From: Apostichopus japonicus
Taxonomy: Eukaryota; Echinodermata; Holothuroidea; Aspidochirotida; Stichopodidae
Direction: 5' to 3'
DNA length: 64,000 nt
NCBI RefSeq assembly: GCF_037975245.1
Contig: NC_092567.1
Span: 601,501 to 665,500 of the forward strand
Under the pieces are notes generated by a model. The model ran no database searches, was not told the origin of the DNA, and saw only the letters and a list, made by a program, of their open reading frames with translations. Below are positions 31,661 to 41,616 of the stretch, in pieces. Made by a program: the position numbers and the translations under genes. Positions within the stretch are counted from its first letter, which is position 1; each line of letters opens with the position of its first letter.

Positions 31661-34600
31661 TTATTCTGCGTTGGCAGAGGTGACTTGCGGCTCTTCTCTC
31701 CTCTCCACGATCTTCTTACGGTGTTCTGCTGAAAGACACGGACCAATCACACGGTCCAGGTGCTGTATACGATGCTGGAAACGGCATCGGTCCCGGGCAA
31801 AGTCAAGCCACGGCCCTCTCCTGGTGTTCTTGATTTCATCGATCAGATGACTAGGTTCGGGACAAACTATCAGTGTTGCTTTATTGTTGAAATGTACCTG
31901 AAAGAGACAAATATAGAAAAAAATGGAACTTGTGTTAGATGCATTGATACAGTACTGTACCTGTAGTGAATGTTAAATAATATTTCCTTTTCTACACTAT
32001 CGATGCATTCGATACAGGCCATGGAAATATAACTTACTGCAGATTTGATGTTCACAGATTAAATATGAGGTACAGTAAGTGTAAAATAATTGTGTGCATA
32101 AAACATGTTGCATGTTTATAAATTTGTCAGCAATTTTAGCATGACAACAGTATATTCTTTTTAGCAATACTTCACTACTGGACCAGTATTTCAAGTACAG
32201 TATTACTGTACCACCCTCTAAATTCATCTTATCATTGTCTTGACTTGGGCCAACAGTGTATTACTGCACATGTTCAACTTCAAGAATCTCTCATGGAAAC
32301 TTCATTTGCATAATTTCCTACGTACAATAGAATACACCTGTTATACTGTAGGGTTCAATACAGCAATGAACATATAATAAGTGGGTGTGTGTTGTACAAA
32401 CTAGATATGGTTGACTTAACTCAAGCGGTAGGTTGGTAACAATTTTGTTATCAAACAACCTTTGAACAGGTGATGAAATAACTAATGATAATGCATGCTT
32501 TATTGTGTCATTAGCGCCATGTCACTCCTTGCTACTGTAGGAGAACTATAGAAGGTCGACCTAGTTAATTGCACTCAGCATACAGTAGTACTGTACAATA
32601 CAGTACTGTAGGTATAACACAGACATGACTAAAGCGACTTGTATTAACTGCTTGGAGGAAGTACAGACTTAGTAACATCATACATGCAATGAAGGCTCAA
32701 TGTACAGTGATAAGGTGAATACAGTAGAATGCACCAGAGCATGTTCTATGCATGCACTAATGTATTCATGCAATTCTGAATGGATATTTCAGCAATATTT
32801 CTATTTTTTTAATAATATTTTTAACCCTTCAGCACATTTGTGATCTAGCTGTCACGGCAACGTTGGCAAGTGTGCAAGCTCACTTCCTCACGACCACACG
32901 TTCCCATTCCTAACTTCCTTTAAAAGTTCATCCTATGGGTGACTTTTCTTCCCCATTTAGCCATGTAGGTATTACTCACACATTACACATGTACAGTACA
33001 GTAGTTACACCATGTACAGTTTAGCAACCCTCAAACAATTTACAGCATTTGTGATACTATTGACTGTTGCAAAACCACAAGAATGTCAAAGGTATTTTTT
33101 TTTGAAGTGAAAGAGGAAATATAGTACTGCAGGGTTGTGTGCTGTGTCAAATTGCAGAAAGCAGAAAAAAGAACTGATTTTCTCACTTTATGGAACTTTA
33201 TCGCCTGTCTTTGCCAGATATTATCGGCAACCAAGGTCAAAGACAAAGAATGCTGGTACTCTGTCATGCAATGAAGAGTACATATGTAGGCACTACAGCA
33301 CTGTACTCACAAAATTATACTGGCATGCTACAGTGTACTGCAGTGAAGCTGGTAGCTTAATTAGAACTTAACCTGACATGTATACTGTACTGCAATGCAA
33401 TGCAGCTGGTTGCTTAACAGCCTTAACTATACAGTACTTCTGTAGAACTACAAAACCATAACCATATCCCAACCAACCAGAACTTGTTGAAATGTAGTTA
33501 TGTACAATGACACACACGCTATGAAGTACTTTAATAACCAAGTCATTAGGGCTGATACATGACCGTACTGTACAAGTAATGACGATCTACAGTAGTGAAT
33601 TTCCAACAACTTCTACTGTACACTGTTTGAAATTTATCAAAAGTACTGTGACTAAATTGTAGAATAGCAGTGTTTACCAATAGGCATATATGAGAAAGTG
33701 ACAGTATTGTAGTCTGTACAGCACTGAAGGTCATCTACAGTACTGTACCATCTTGATATTAGCTTTTCAGATTACCAACACAGTTCAAATGGTCTTTTTT
33801 TGAAACTTTCAAAAGCTTTGTGACACTAAATCTGCAAGTGGCCTAAAAAATATATTTTGTGCTTCTAAGCCTTTCATACAGTACAGTATCTGAATTTGAT
33901 AGCAGTCACATTATTTGTTGTAAACTGCAAAATGTAAAAGATCCAACTGCTGCATTGTACATTATGGAGACATACAGTAGCAACTGACTGTGCAGTGTAC
34001 TGTACCACCATTGTAGTAAGGACCATTAGTAAAATTTTTCACATTTCTTTGTGTAATTAAGGTCCCCCCCCCGGCCCCCTAAAAAAAATTAAACTTGCTG
34101 TTTTACAGAAATTTCACATGTCATTCTTGGATGTATTTCAATGATTCTTGGCATTTTTTTAAATATTCCTTCTGCGAAATTCATGAAATTTATTTGACAT
34201 TTCCTGTGCAGTTAGGCTCTCACAATTTCTATTGTACAATTAAAATATGACATATCTAAAGGTAAGTTCTGCCCAAAGTCATTCTTTAATAATACTACTG
34301 TACCTTTTTGGAGCTTTTTGTTCCTCTGGCACATACAGACTTCAGGCAGCTCGTTGGGAAACGGACTTTTTGAGGAGACTGTCCTGATACTTGGATCGTG
34401 GGCATCGAGTTTTGGCTCATACGGCCGTTCTGTTCCAAAGGCACTATCATCGACACGGGCCGGTCCGAAACTTGGCAGATAATTCTCTGAGAGATGAGTA
34501 CAGTTCTGGCTTTGGGTTTGAAGATGGGACCGCAGGGTACGCTAGGGCTGGTCTTCACTTCCGGCGTGGAATTAGGATCACGTCGGAAATACGAGAGAGG

Positions 34601-36574
34601 AGGGAATCGGTTGTTGGAAAACTGGTAGATATTATTACTCTGGTCTCTCTTGGACGTGTCGCTGCTGACGTGCTCCTCATCCGAGTCATCAAAGCTATCC
34701 CAGTCGTCACTCTCATCATCAGAGTCATCTTCGTCGGAGGCGGCGTTGTATCCTCCTAGAACGTAACTGATGGAAGGATGGAGACACTTTTGTCTTCTGG
34801 CAGTGTCGTCTCCATCTTTCTTTTCAATTTCCTGAACGGTCTGCTCGGCCCTGGTCTTGCAGCTATCGGCTTTATTGCTCACCGCCTTTGTCGAGGGAAC
34901 TGTTTTACTCTGAAGTTGATCAGATGGAGACGTCTGCACATTCTCTCCTTCCTCCTCCCAGTCACCATCACTGTCAGAATTTGTCTCCCCCTCGGAACCG
35001 GACTCTGTTCCAGAATCAAAGTCTTGACTCCTGTGAGACCACTGCGATGACGACGATGAAGTCATGGGTGAGGAAGAGGCAGTAACCTTACCTCCTCCAT
35101 TCTCTGTCTTATTGGGGTCAGGGCATCCTGTCTTACAAAGCCATCCAGTGAGAGGATGGAAAGGGTCGTTGCTCAAGAAGTATTCATCCCAGGTGTGCTC
35201 AACAGAATTATCTAGAGTATCCCAATCGCAGTCCAGAAAGTCACTGTCGCTCAAACGATCGACAGATTTCAGACTGCTTAGCATAAATTCTATGGTCGAA
35301 TGTCGCTGTTTATTCCCATCAGAATTTACCTTTCCAACTTCCTGCTTATTCACAGAGCTATTTGGAAGAACAGTTTCACTAGAATCGCTACATTTACTAA
35401 CAATTTCCACATTGGCAGTTCCATTGAGTGAAGAGCACTTGCTTAATTTGACATTTTTAGAAGTTTTTTCTTTCTTTGCCTTCGCATCTGAAGACTTGAC
35501 CGGAACATCAGAAGATGATTTTCCAGCAACGACCGAGTGATTGCGGCTTTCTATGGGAACACGATCAACGTTGCTTTTCTTTTCGGTTGTTTCCTTCTGT
35601 GGAGGGCGTTGGAGGATTTTGGTAAACATTCTCGGATGGTTCCTTTCTCTGTTTGAAGGTTTCTTCCTATTCGAACCGTTAGGATGCTTCGGTTCATTAA
35701 CATGGACGTGTGGAATTTGTTGAGGGAACCTGAATGGGGTAAATGGGGCTCTCTGGGGTACAAAGTTAAAGTTAGGCGGAGGAACGTTGCCATGTGGCAT
35801 ATTATAAATGGGTGGATTGACGAATCCCATTGGATGTGGTGGTATCACTGGTGGTCGATTCAGGAATGGTCCATGTTGTCGCCACCTTTGGCAGGGTTGG
35901 TGAATGAAATTAGGTGTGAACACTGACATGTTAATGAAGCTAAGGGCTGCCTCATTATGAGCTTGTTGAGTCTCACTCGGTGGACCGTGGGGAGCTGAAT
36001 TTGGAACAGGTCTCACATTCTGTGGTTGGTAGCCCGCACCTCCATGTGGGACATGAGGCCCCAGTGGACCTCTGTCTTGATTGTTGTACATATAGCACTG
36101 CGACATATTAACTTGAGAGTTTGTTTCAACCGGTATGTTGGGATTCTGATTGGTTGAAAAGGAATTAAACTTTGAAGCCAAAAGATCCAGTTCTACTGGA
36201 CCAAGACTATCTTTGGAATGAAACATGTTATTGCCCTGAAAGTGGCACAAGTTTGTAGTCCTTCTGCTTTTAGCAGCTACTTCTCGATTCACGCTGCTAT
36301 TGTTAGCATGAAATCTTTTACCGGTGTCCCAATTTGCCTCTCTCTTTTTCTGACAAACTTGCAAAGATTCTTCCGGCTCTGGAGAACTATCGGCACTTTC
36401 CCCGGTACTATCAAGTCTCAGAAAGTGTGGTCTTTTACTCATCCAATCTGACGTCTTTCCAAAATTTGATTGCACATTAGACCAACCAGATGGCTGAAAA
36501 TGTTCAGGTGGAGGATTTCTGTACCAAGTTGCCCCATTAAAATTGTCCGTACGATGTAGTAGTTCTGAAGCCAT
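31661..36574 (-). CDS. PPP1R15: PPP1R15 (GADD34/CReP) regulatory subunit of eIF2alpha phosphatase, 835 aa
   Basis: Two coding exons, 36574-34304 (757 codons) and 31897-31661 (78 aa plus TAA), are joined in phase 0. The acceptor is CTTTCAG just before GTACATTTC; the donor is AAAAAG then GTACAG. The product recruits PP1 to dephosphorylate eIF2alpha and restore translation after stress. The C-terminal core is diagnostic: a PP1-binding KVxF, then RRGPWLDFARDRCRFQHRIQ and CLSAEHRKK, aligning with GPWExxARDRxRFxxRI of GADD34 and CReP, including the Trp implicated in actin/eIF2alpha recruitment. Upstream are an acidic block (SDEDDSDDESDDWDSFDDSD) preceded by YVLGG, matching the YILGG-acidic region of CReP, and a WDEYFLSNDPFHPLTGW motif like the vertebrate SxDPYNP repeats. 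The N-terminal half is Pro/Asn-rich and disordered. Two KVxF motifs occur: KVRF at 736-739, and KVHF at 757-760 across the splice junction. ATG context AAGATGG; an in-frame TAG lies just upstream. Confidence 0.93.
31940..34020. repeat. Palindromic TACAGTACTGTA motif cluster in the PPP1R15 intron
   Basis: The single intron (31898-34303) is peppered with ACAGTACTGTA, TACTGTACAG and TACAGTGTACTG variants, for example near 31950, 32190, 32590, 33320, 33560, 33735, 33885 and 33995. Copies are not in phase and not in a regular array. The intron otherwise contains no recognisable element and no extra exon was found. Confidence 0.6.
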
Positions 36575-36638
36575 CTTTCTTGTCTAATTATGACAACAGA
36601 TTAGCAAATATATATCTTTTCCCTGTTCAAGGGATCTC

Positions 36639-36757
36639 TCAAGTTACCATGTAATACAATGGTATCGGAAAGCTGTTGAACTACTGTAACGTTATACTAT
36701 TTTCGACAGCAGCAGGCCTACAGTGCTAAACGAAAATGAATCCCCACTGTTCACCAT
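36639..36757 (-). promoter_or_regulatory. Two candidate upstream ORFs in the PPP1R15 leader
   Basis: uORF1 runs 36757-36692 (21 codons plus TAA), starting AACATGG, a strong context with A at -3 and G at +4. uORF2 runs 36650-36639 (ATG GTA ACT TGA, weaker context) and ends 64 nt before the main ATG. Vertebrate PPP1R15A and PPP1R15B mRNAs have regulatory uORFs that keep translation going when eIF2alpha is phosphorylated, so this layout fits the family. It depends on the leader being unspliced back to at least 36757, which cannot be seen here. Confidence 0.5.
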
Positions 36758-36912
36758 GTTTAAGTATTAATTATTAATATTCCTTATTGATATAACAATA
36801 GTTTGATGACCAGGATAATCTAGACCTACCACTAATATTCCTCAACTAGTACGTCCTACACTCATATAGTGCTATCTGTACTACAGTACCAAGTTACTAC
36901 TATCATTCAACA

Positions 36913-37342
36913 TTACTTTTGTGAATGTGAGTTAATGCAACTGTTATGTTTTACCTTCGCTGAGTTAAATAAGTTTTTTGAATAACTTTTCATTAAAAAG
37001 CAGTGTGCGACGTTTTTATTGCAAATTATGTAAGCACGTTTCAAAACTTCTTTGATATTCACATGCTGTCCAAACTGTTCCAATTTATCAACAAACAGCT
37101 GCTCCAACCGAACGTGTTTCACAGAGTACGATATCATGTGTGAGCCTAGGCTTAGAACAATAATGGCGATAAGGCGGCCAAGGAACAATATGGCAAATAT
37201 CTTGATTATAGTTTCCAATAAATTTTCCGGCAACGATGGACAAAATGTTCAATGTTGGTTGAGAAGAAAATGATTCGTATTCGATAGAAGATTCTGATAG
37301 ACATTCCATATTATATTCACTGAAAGATTGCTCCATTTTCAA
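36913..37342 (-). other. Overlapping unassigned open frames upstream of PPP1R15
   Basis: Two overlapping minus-strand frames (37342-37088 and 37233-36913) have methionine starts. The second encodes 106 aa with a hydrophobic N-terminal segment (IIKIFAILFLGRLIAIIVLS) that could span a membrane. No family is recognised, and the plus strand is also open here, which argues for chance. It could be a small divergent gene or part of the PPP1R15 leader. Confidence 0.2.
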
Positions 37343-38311
37343 AGAGAAAGTTGTTCACGTTGTTTAGTAGTTATTCATTTCAGTATGTGTGATATTCAAG
37401 TGTGTAGTGAAGTAGGCTAGGCCCGGCTATGTATATATTATACCAGCACATACATAGGTTTGTGTAATCTACCATTCACATAGTACTGCAAACTCACGTA
37501 GTATTTTCCATTGACATATTGCTGTCTCGTGTTGCATCATTATTAGAGTATGACGTCAACATTATTCATATCGAAAGCAAATTCCGAAAAGTGCAGTGTG
37601 CAAACTCAGTCTTCCAGGAAAGTTCTTTGACGCACTCGAAGTTTTCATACTCCTATGGAAAGCCCGATGTGCAATAATTCAAAAGACTCAGTTTCTCGCT
37701 GATAAAACTCAGTTTTTCGTCTAATAAATTGTACTTTCGAGCGAGAAACACACTTTTTCGCCCCTAATGTGCAATAATTCGAAAAACTCATTTATCCCAT
37801 ATAAACTCAGTTTATCGACTGTGTTTTTCTCGGTAATAAGCTCAGTTTTTCGATAAACTGGGTTTGCAGTTTTTTAGAATTATTGTACATTAGGCTTGCC
37901 ATATACTCCCGTGCTGTATAGTATGCACTGAAGCAATCTAAATAAGCACTGCTCAAAGACTCAAAGATTAAAAATATAAAAAAATCATAGGAAAATGTAT
38001 CTAAATAAGAGTAAGGCAAGTATACTAAGCATGGACGTATTACCTCCATGGGCTAAGGGTCGACGGTGACTGGGGATCCGGCAAAAAAAGTTAAATAGTT
38101 AAAGCATTCAAACAAAAATGATTCGAAGTCATTTCTTGGATGTTTCCTACTGTGTACCTATACATATGTTTGTCGTAAACTTGTTTAAATCAAAGTATCT
38201 CGAAACCGCTAACGTCACCTACAAGAGCAGGGTACAATTTTGGAGTGTTCGAACAGAGGCTATCTATCCGACCAATATAAGACACAGTAGGCTACAATAA
38301 TTCCTTTATTT
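37343..38311. other. Upstream region of PPP1R15 with an inverted-repeat element
   Basis: The region contains a perfect CRE at 37551-37558. At about 37664-37896 is an element whose ends are inverted copies (ATGTGCAATAATTC at the left, GAATTATTGTACATT at the right), with internal repeats of AAACTCAGTTTWTCG. No gene is seen. Confidence 0.5.
37551..37558. promoter_or_regulatory. CRE/ATF palindrome TGACGTCA upstream of PPP1R15
   Basis: A perfect CRE lies 977 bases upstream of the PPP1R15 ATG. Vertebrate PPP1R15A is induced by ATF4 through ATF/CRE-type sites in its promoter, so a CRE here is suggestive. The transcription start is unknown, and an 8-bp site can occur by chance; two more are in this window, at 5814 and 40094. 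Confidence 0.4.
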
Positions 38312-38862
38312 AAGGAAAAGTCGCCCAGGAAAGAACCTTGGCACGAAAACAAAACTACCTAACGACTGATCCGCTCTCAACCCCAGTTCCCTTGCATCGG
38401 GACTGTGACTGTGTGATCATCGTCAGGTGTGCATCACCATTCCACTCGAAAGGGAACAGATACTACATATGATCTTAGCCAAAAGGCCGAGAAGCGATAC
38501 AATAAATTCCTTGACTCCTTACAGCATGATGTTTCAGCTAAGAGTGAGGTGTTTGCTCCAATTACTAGCCTACATGAATACTTTTTAAGAAGAAGTCGCC
38601 CATGAAAGAACCTGGGCACGAAAACCAAACTACCGAACGACTGATCCGCTCTCAACCCAGTCCCTTGCATCGGGACTGTGACTGTGTGATCATCGTCGGG
38701 TGTGCATCACCATGCCCTCGAAAAGGAACAGATACTACACATGATCTTAGCAAAAAGGCCAGTACAAGGAATTCGTTGACTCCTTACAGCATGATGTTTC
38801 AGCTATACTAGTGAGGTGTTTTGCTCCAAAGTGGCCTACATGAATCGGCTAATCCGTTGTGC
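38312..38862 (-). repeat. Tandem duplication (275 bp) carrying a U2 snRNA 5' domain fused to a non-U2 body
   Basis: On the minus strand, copy 1 starts at 38498 with ATCGCTTCTCGGCCTTTTGG, then CTAAGATCATATGTAGTATC and TGTTC. This is the first ~45 nt of U2 snRNA with about two mismatches, including the GUAGUA branch-site recognition sequence. It then departs into about 170 bp unrelated to U2 (blocks GATGCACACCTGACGATGAT and GAGAGCGGATCAGTCGTTAG). Copy 2, shifted 275 bp (U2 head ending near 38757), has lost the first bases and has TTTTTGCTAAG in place of TTTTGGCTAAG. The DNA upstream of the U2 start is also duplicated. It could be a U2-derived SINE (snRNA-headed SINEs are known in some vertebrates) or a chimeric pseudogene. 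There is no Sm site or U2 3' half, so it is not a functional U2 gene. Confidence 0.8.
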
Positions 38863-39452
38863 AGAAACTACTTCGCATCTATTAGCGCAGATTGTAAAGA
38901 AAATATCTCGCATCTCTTAGCGCAGATTGAAAAGAAAATATTTCTCATCTATTAGCGAAGATTGTAGGCCCTCACCTGGACATTGAGCAATTCTATAGAA
39001 TTCTCAATCTACCCATATATACCTGTCTATATCATGCTGGCACATTCCTACTGCATAGACACCTTCACTAAATCTGAATAGTTCCCTGGATTCCGAGTTT
39101 GAGTACAGTTTACTCACATAAAAGATAGCCCAGCTCACTATCCCCATAGTAAGATACCATGGCATATCAACTCTAATGTGACAGCTAAGTAGCGTGGTAT
39201 TGCATGTACCTTATTCTTTTTCTTCTCAGTTGAACATAATGTCCTAGCAGGCTCAATGATAGTTTTGATGTTATTGTAAGTGGGGTTTTTTTTTATTATT
39301 AATTAAATCAAAATCAAATGGAATGAACACAATTGAGATGAGATGCTATATATTGACCGTTTACAGAAACGTTTGCATCACACAAATTATGCTTTTGCAC
39401 TATTTTATCTAACCATTGTTTGCTGGCACTTGATGCGGTTTAGAGTTAATGG
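38863..39452. other. Non-coding, short direct repeats
   Basis: Three copies of about 36 bp (TCTCGCATCTCTTAGCGCAG-like, then ATTGWAAAGAAAATAT) lie at 38870-38965. The rest is AT-rich with nothing recognised. Confidence 0.6.
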
Positions 39453-39640
39453 TATGTATTTAGATCCTCCTGCAAGCAGGAACTCGCGAAGAAGCCTTAT
39501 TGACCGCGCAAGCTGACCGAAGTCAGTCTCTTTCATTCATATTTATCGTCCATGATTATGAAGTGTCAATTGTCAACAACTCTGTAACTGGACGACATAC
39601 ATTAATCTTGGAGTGACTTGAACCGGGGATGTTATGATTG
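39453..39640 (-). mobile_element. tRNA-related SINE candidate
   Basis: On the minus strand a pol III B-box-like GGTTCAAGTCACTCC lies at 39610-39624. It is followed by about 150 bp of body and the ending GCTTGCAGGAGGATCTAAATA with an ATAC-type tail at 39453. The tail region matches the fragment at 22828-22890, showing a dispersed family. The A box is uncertain; a TGGCTACGCCACTG-like stretch lies near 39646-39660 but overlaps a different repeat end. Confidence 0.5.
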
Positions 39641-39645
39641 GAAGC

Positions 39646-39725
39646 AGTGGCGTAGCCACGGGGGCGGGAGTGGGGGCGACAGCCCCCCCCCCCCCCATGG
39701 AAGCTTGTCGCCCCCAGTCTCCCCC
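39646..39725. mobile_element. Orphan hAT-like terminus
   Basis: CAGTGGCGTAGCCACGGGGG plus a G-rich/C-rich subterminal region resembles the ends of the bounded hAT element at 40365 (CAGGCGCGTAGCC). No matching inverted end or target duplication was found, so extent and class are uncertain. Confidence 0.35.
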
Positions 39726-40364
39726 TTTGGGTGTCGAAAAAAAGAAATTACATGTGCGAAAAATATATCATTGGTCTGAATGGTCTGGAATCTCCATGAT
39801 GACCACTCATGAACGACCCTTCGACCGCGGACCGGCAGTAGGCTATAGTTGCTGAAAAAACCTGACGTGACATAGCGCATAGTCCGAGAAGACATCTTCA
39901 GTAGTCGCACTATACTGAAAAGGCATGTTAAAAGGATTGTCTGGTGGCCCAAAGAAGTTACCTTAAAAAATGATAAATAATTTTCTAAACATGTTGTCAA
40001 AGTATGAGAACGCTAATGTTGCGTTTGACAGAGAAACGATTTTTTAATCGTTAAGGATAGACATTTCAAATATGATTTGAACAGTACAGAACGTGACGTC
40101 AGCTCTGCTAATGCAGATTGCATCATAACCCACGCTCTGAACAGTACCTACAGTAATCACCACAAAACCGCGTTTGTATACAGATTAATTTCTTCCTCAA
40201 TTTTCGGTGAAATTTCTTATAAATTAGATATGTTTTCAAAAACTCCTTAATCCATATGTAGTAGATCGGTGGTTTCGTGGTCTTTTGGTAGAACAAGATA
40301 AGTTTTAACAGCGAACTCTTCGTTGTTCGACCGTCGAATTATATAATTCCTGCTCTAATAAATA

Positions 40365-40674
40365 CAGGCGCGTAGCCAAAGGGGGGAGGGGGCGACCGCC
40401 CTTCCCCCCCCCTTGAGCATATTTTTTGTACGTTTTCATGATATCGCTATATAGTAATTTCAAAATAAAAAATGCTTAGTTGCAACTTGCAAGGCCTGGG
40501 AAGTGCCATTTCCAGCGATCTGGGAGGCATTTCGGCCAACATTTTCTGGTACGCTTCGCGCCAACTTATTGTGGCGCTATACACTTAGATAGTTTCCAAT
40601 GCCGAATCTATACGGCTCTGACAATCTGCCTACAGGTTCGCCCCTCCCTTGGCAAATTCCTCGCTACGCGCCTG
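40365..40674. mobile_element. Non-autonomous hAT element, 310 bp
   Basis: The 12-bp terminal inverted repeats are perfect (CAGGCGCGTAGC at the left, GCTACGCGCCTG at the right). The flanking 8-bp target duplication AATAAATA is at 40357-40364 and 40675-40682. TIR and TSD length identify the hAT superfamily. No transposase; interior has G- and C-rich subterminal blocks. Confidence 0.92.
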
Positions 40675-41170
40675 AATAAATACTAATACAAACAGCTAAT
40701 CAGGATCATGTAACCAGTGCGCATTAACTGATCAAACAAGCTAGTGAGCAATATTATACTTGAAGTTTATACTAAGTTCGTTGCAATTAAACGTGTCAGA
40801 TGCAAACGGTTCATAAAGTTCACTTGCTCGACATGTCATTTTTCGTATACCAACTGTTGGGAGTAGCCCGACTCGACAACTTACAAGTTTGGAATCTTCA
40901 AGTTGCTCTTCACATGTATTGTGTATAGTGAAAATATATGAATATAGAAAACATGTACTATAGGCTAAAGTAGCTAATATAATAGTGACAAACCCAATTG
41001 CAAAATATTATATATGATATAAAAAATATGCCTTCGTGACAGTAACATTTTAGTAACAGTATAGCCTTATGATATAATGGTGATCAAATTACCCGTCCAA
41101 AAACAAATTAAAGTAAAAAAGGCTTCCTTCGTATAAACCAGTGGTTACTAAATGTGACTTAATTAATTTA

Positions 41171-41278
41171 GTAAGTTGGCCTGACGTTTCGATCCTAGCA
41201 GGATCTTCTTCAGAGACTAAAATGATTTTTAGCCTCTGAAGAAGATCCTGCTAGGATCGAAACGTCAGGCCAACTTAC
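41171..41278. repeat. Near-perfect palindrome of two opposed hammerhead-like motifs
   Basis: Two arms of about 48 bp (41171-41218 and 41230-41278), differing by about one base, are separated by a short AT spacer. Each arm contains CTGAAGAAGATCCTGCTAGG then ATCGAAACGTCAGGC. In hammerhead terms this gives helix I GCCT/AGGC, core CTGAAGA, helix II GATCCT/AGGATC with a 3-nt loop, GAAAC, and a GTC cleavage triplet. An extra A between the core and helix II departs from the consensus. Such motifs with a very short helix III occur at the termini of Penelope-like elements; assignment here is inference. Confidence 0.6.
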
Positions 41279-41616
41279 TTTTATACATTCTATTACACAG
41301 GCTCTCTAGTGGATAAGCAGTTTGCTAACAGTTTTATTTTATTTTAATTAATTTAGCACCGTTTTGATGTTCACGGACAGCAGGCTATATGATGAGGTAA
41401 ACAAAAACGAGATTCGTTAAAAACGCGCAGGTTTTTCAAACTTCATTTTGGTGAATAAAATCCACGCGATTTGTAGTAATTGTTGCTGAATGTTGTTATG
41501 AGTATATTACTCGGTAGGTTTGCTAACATTGCAAAGCAACATAACGGAACGTATTCGTATTTCGGCGCTTCAATAAAGAGTCAACATTCTGATGTGTGCA
41601 TGTGCAACATCTAAAT

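Noticed and set aside
34391-36451. Multiple plus-strand frames opposite PPP1R15
   Set aside because: Shadows of the real minus-strand coding exon; no family motifs or splice logic.
38312-38862. Functional U2 snRNA gene
   Set aside because: Only about the first 45 nt match U2; the Sm site and 3' stem-loops are missing.
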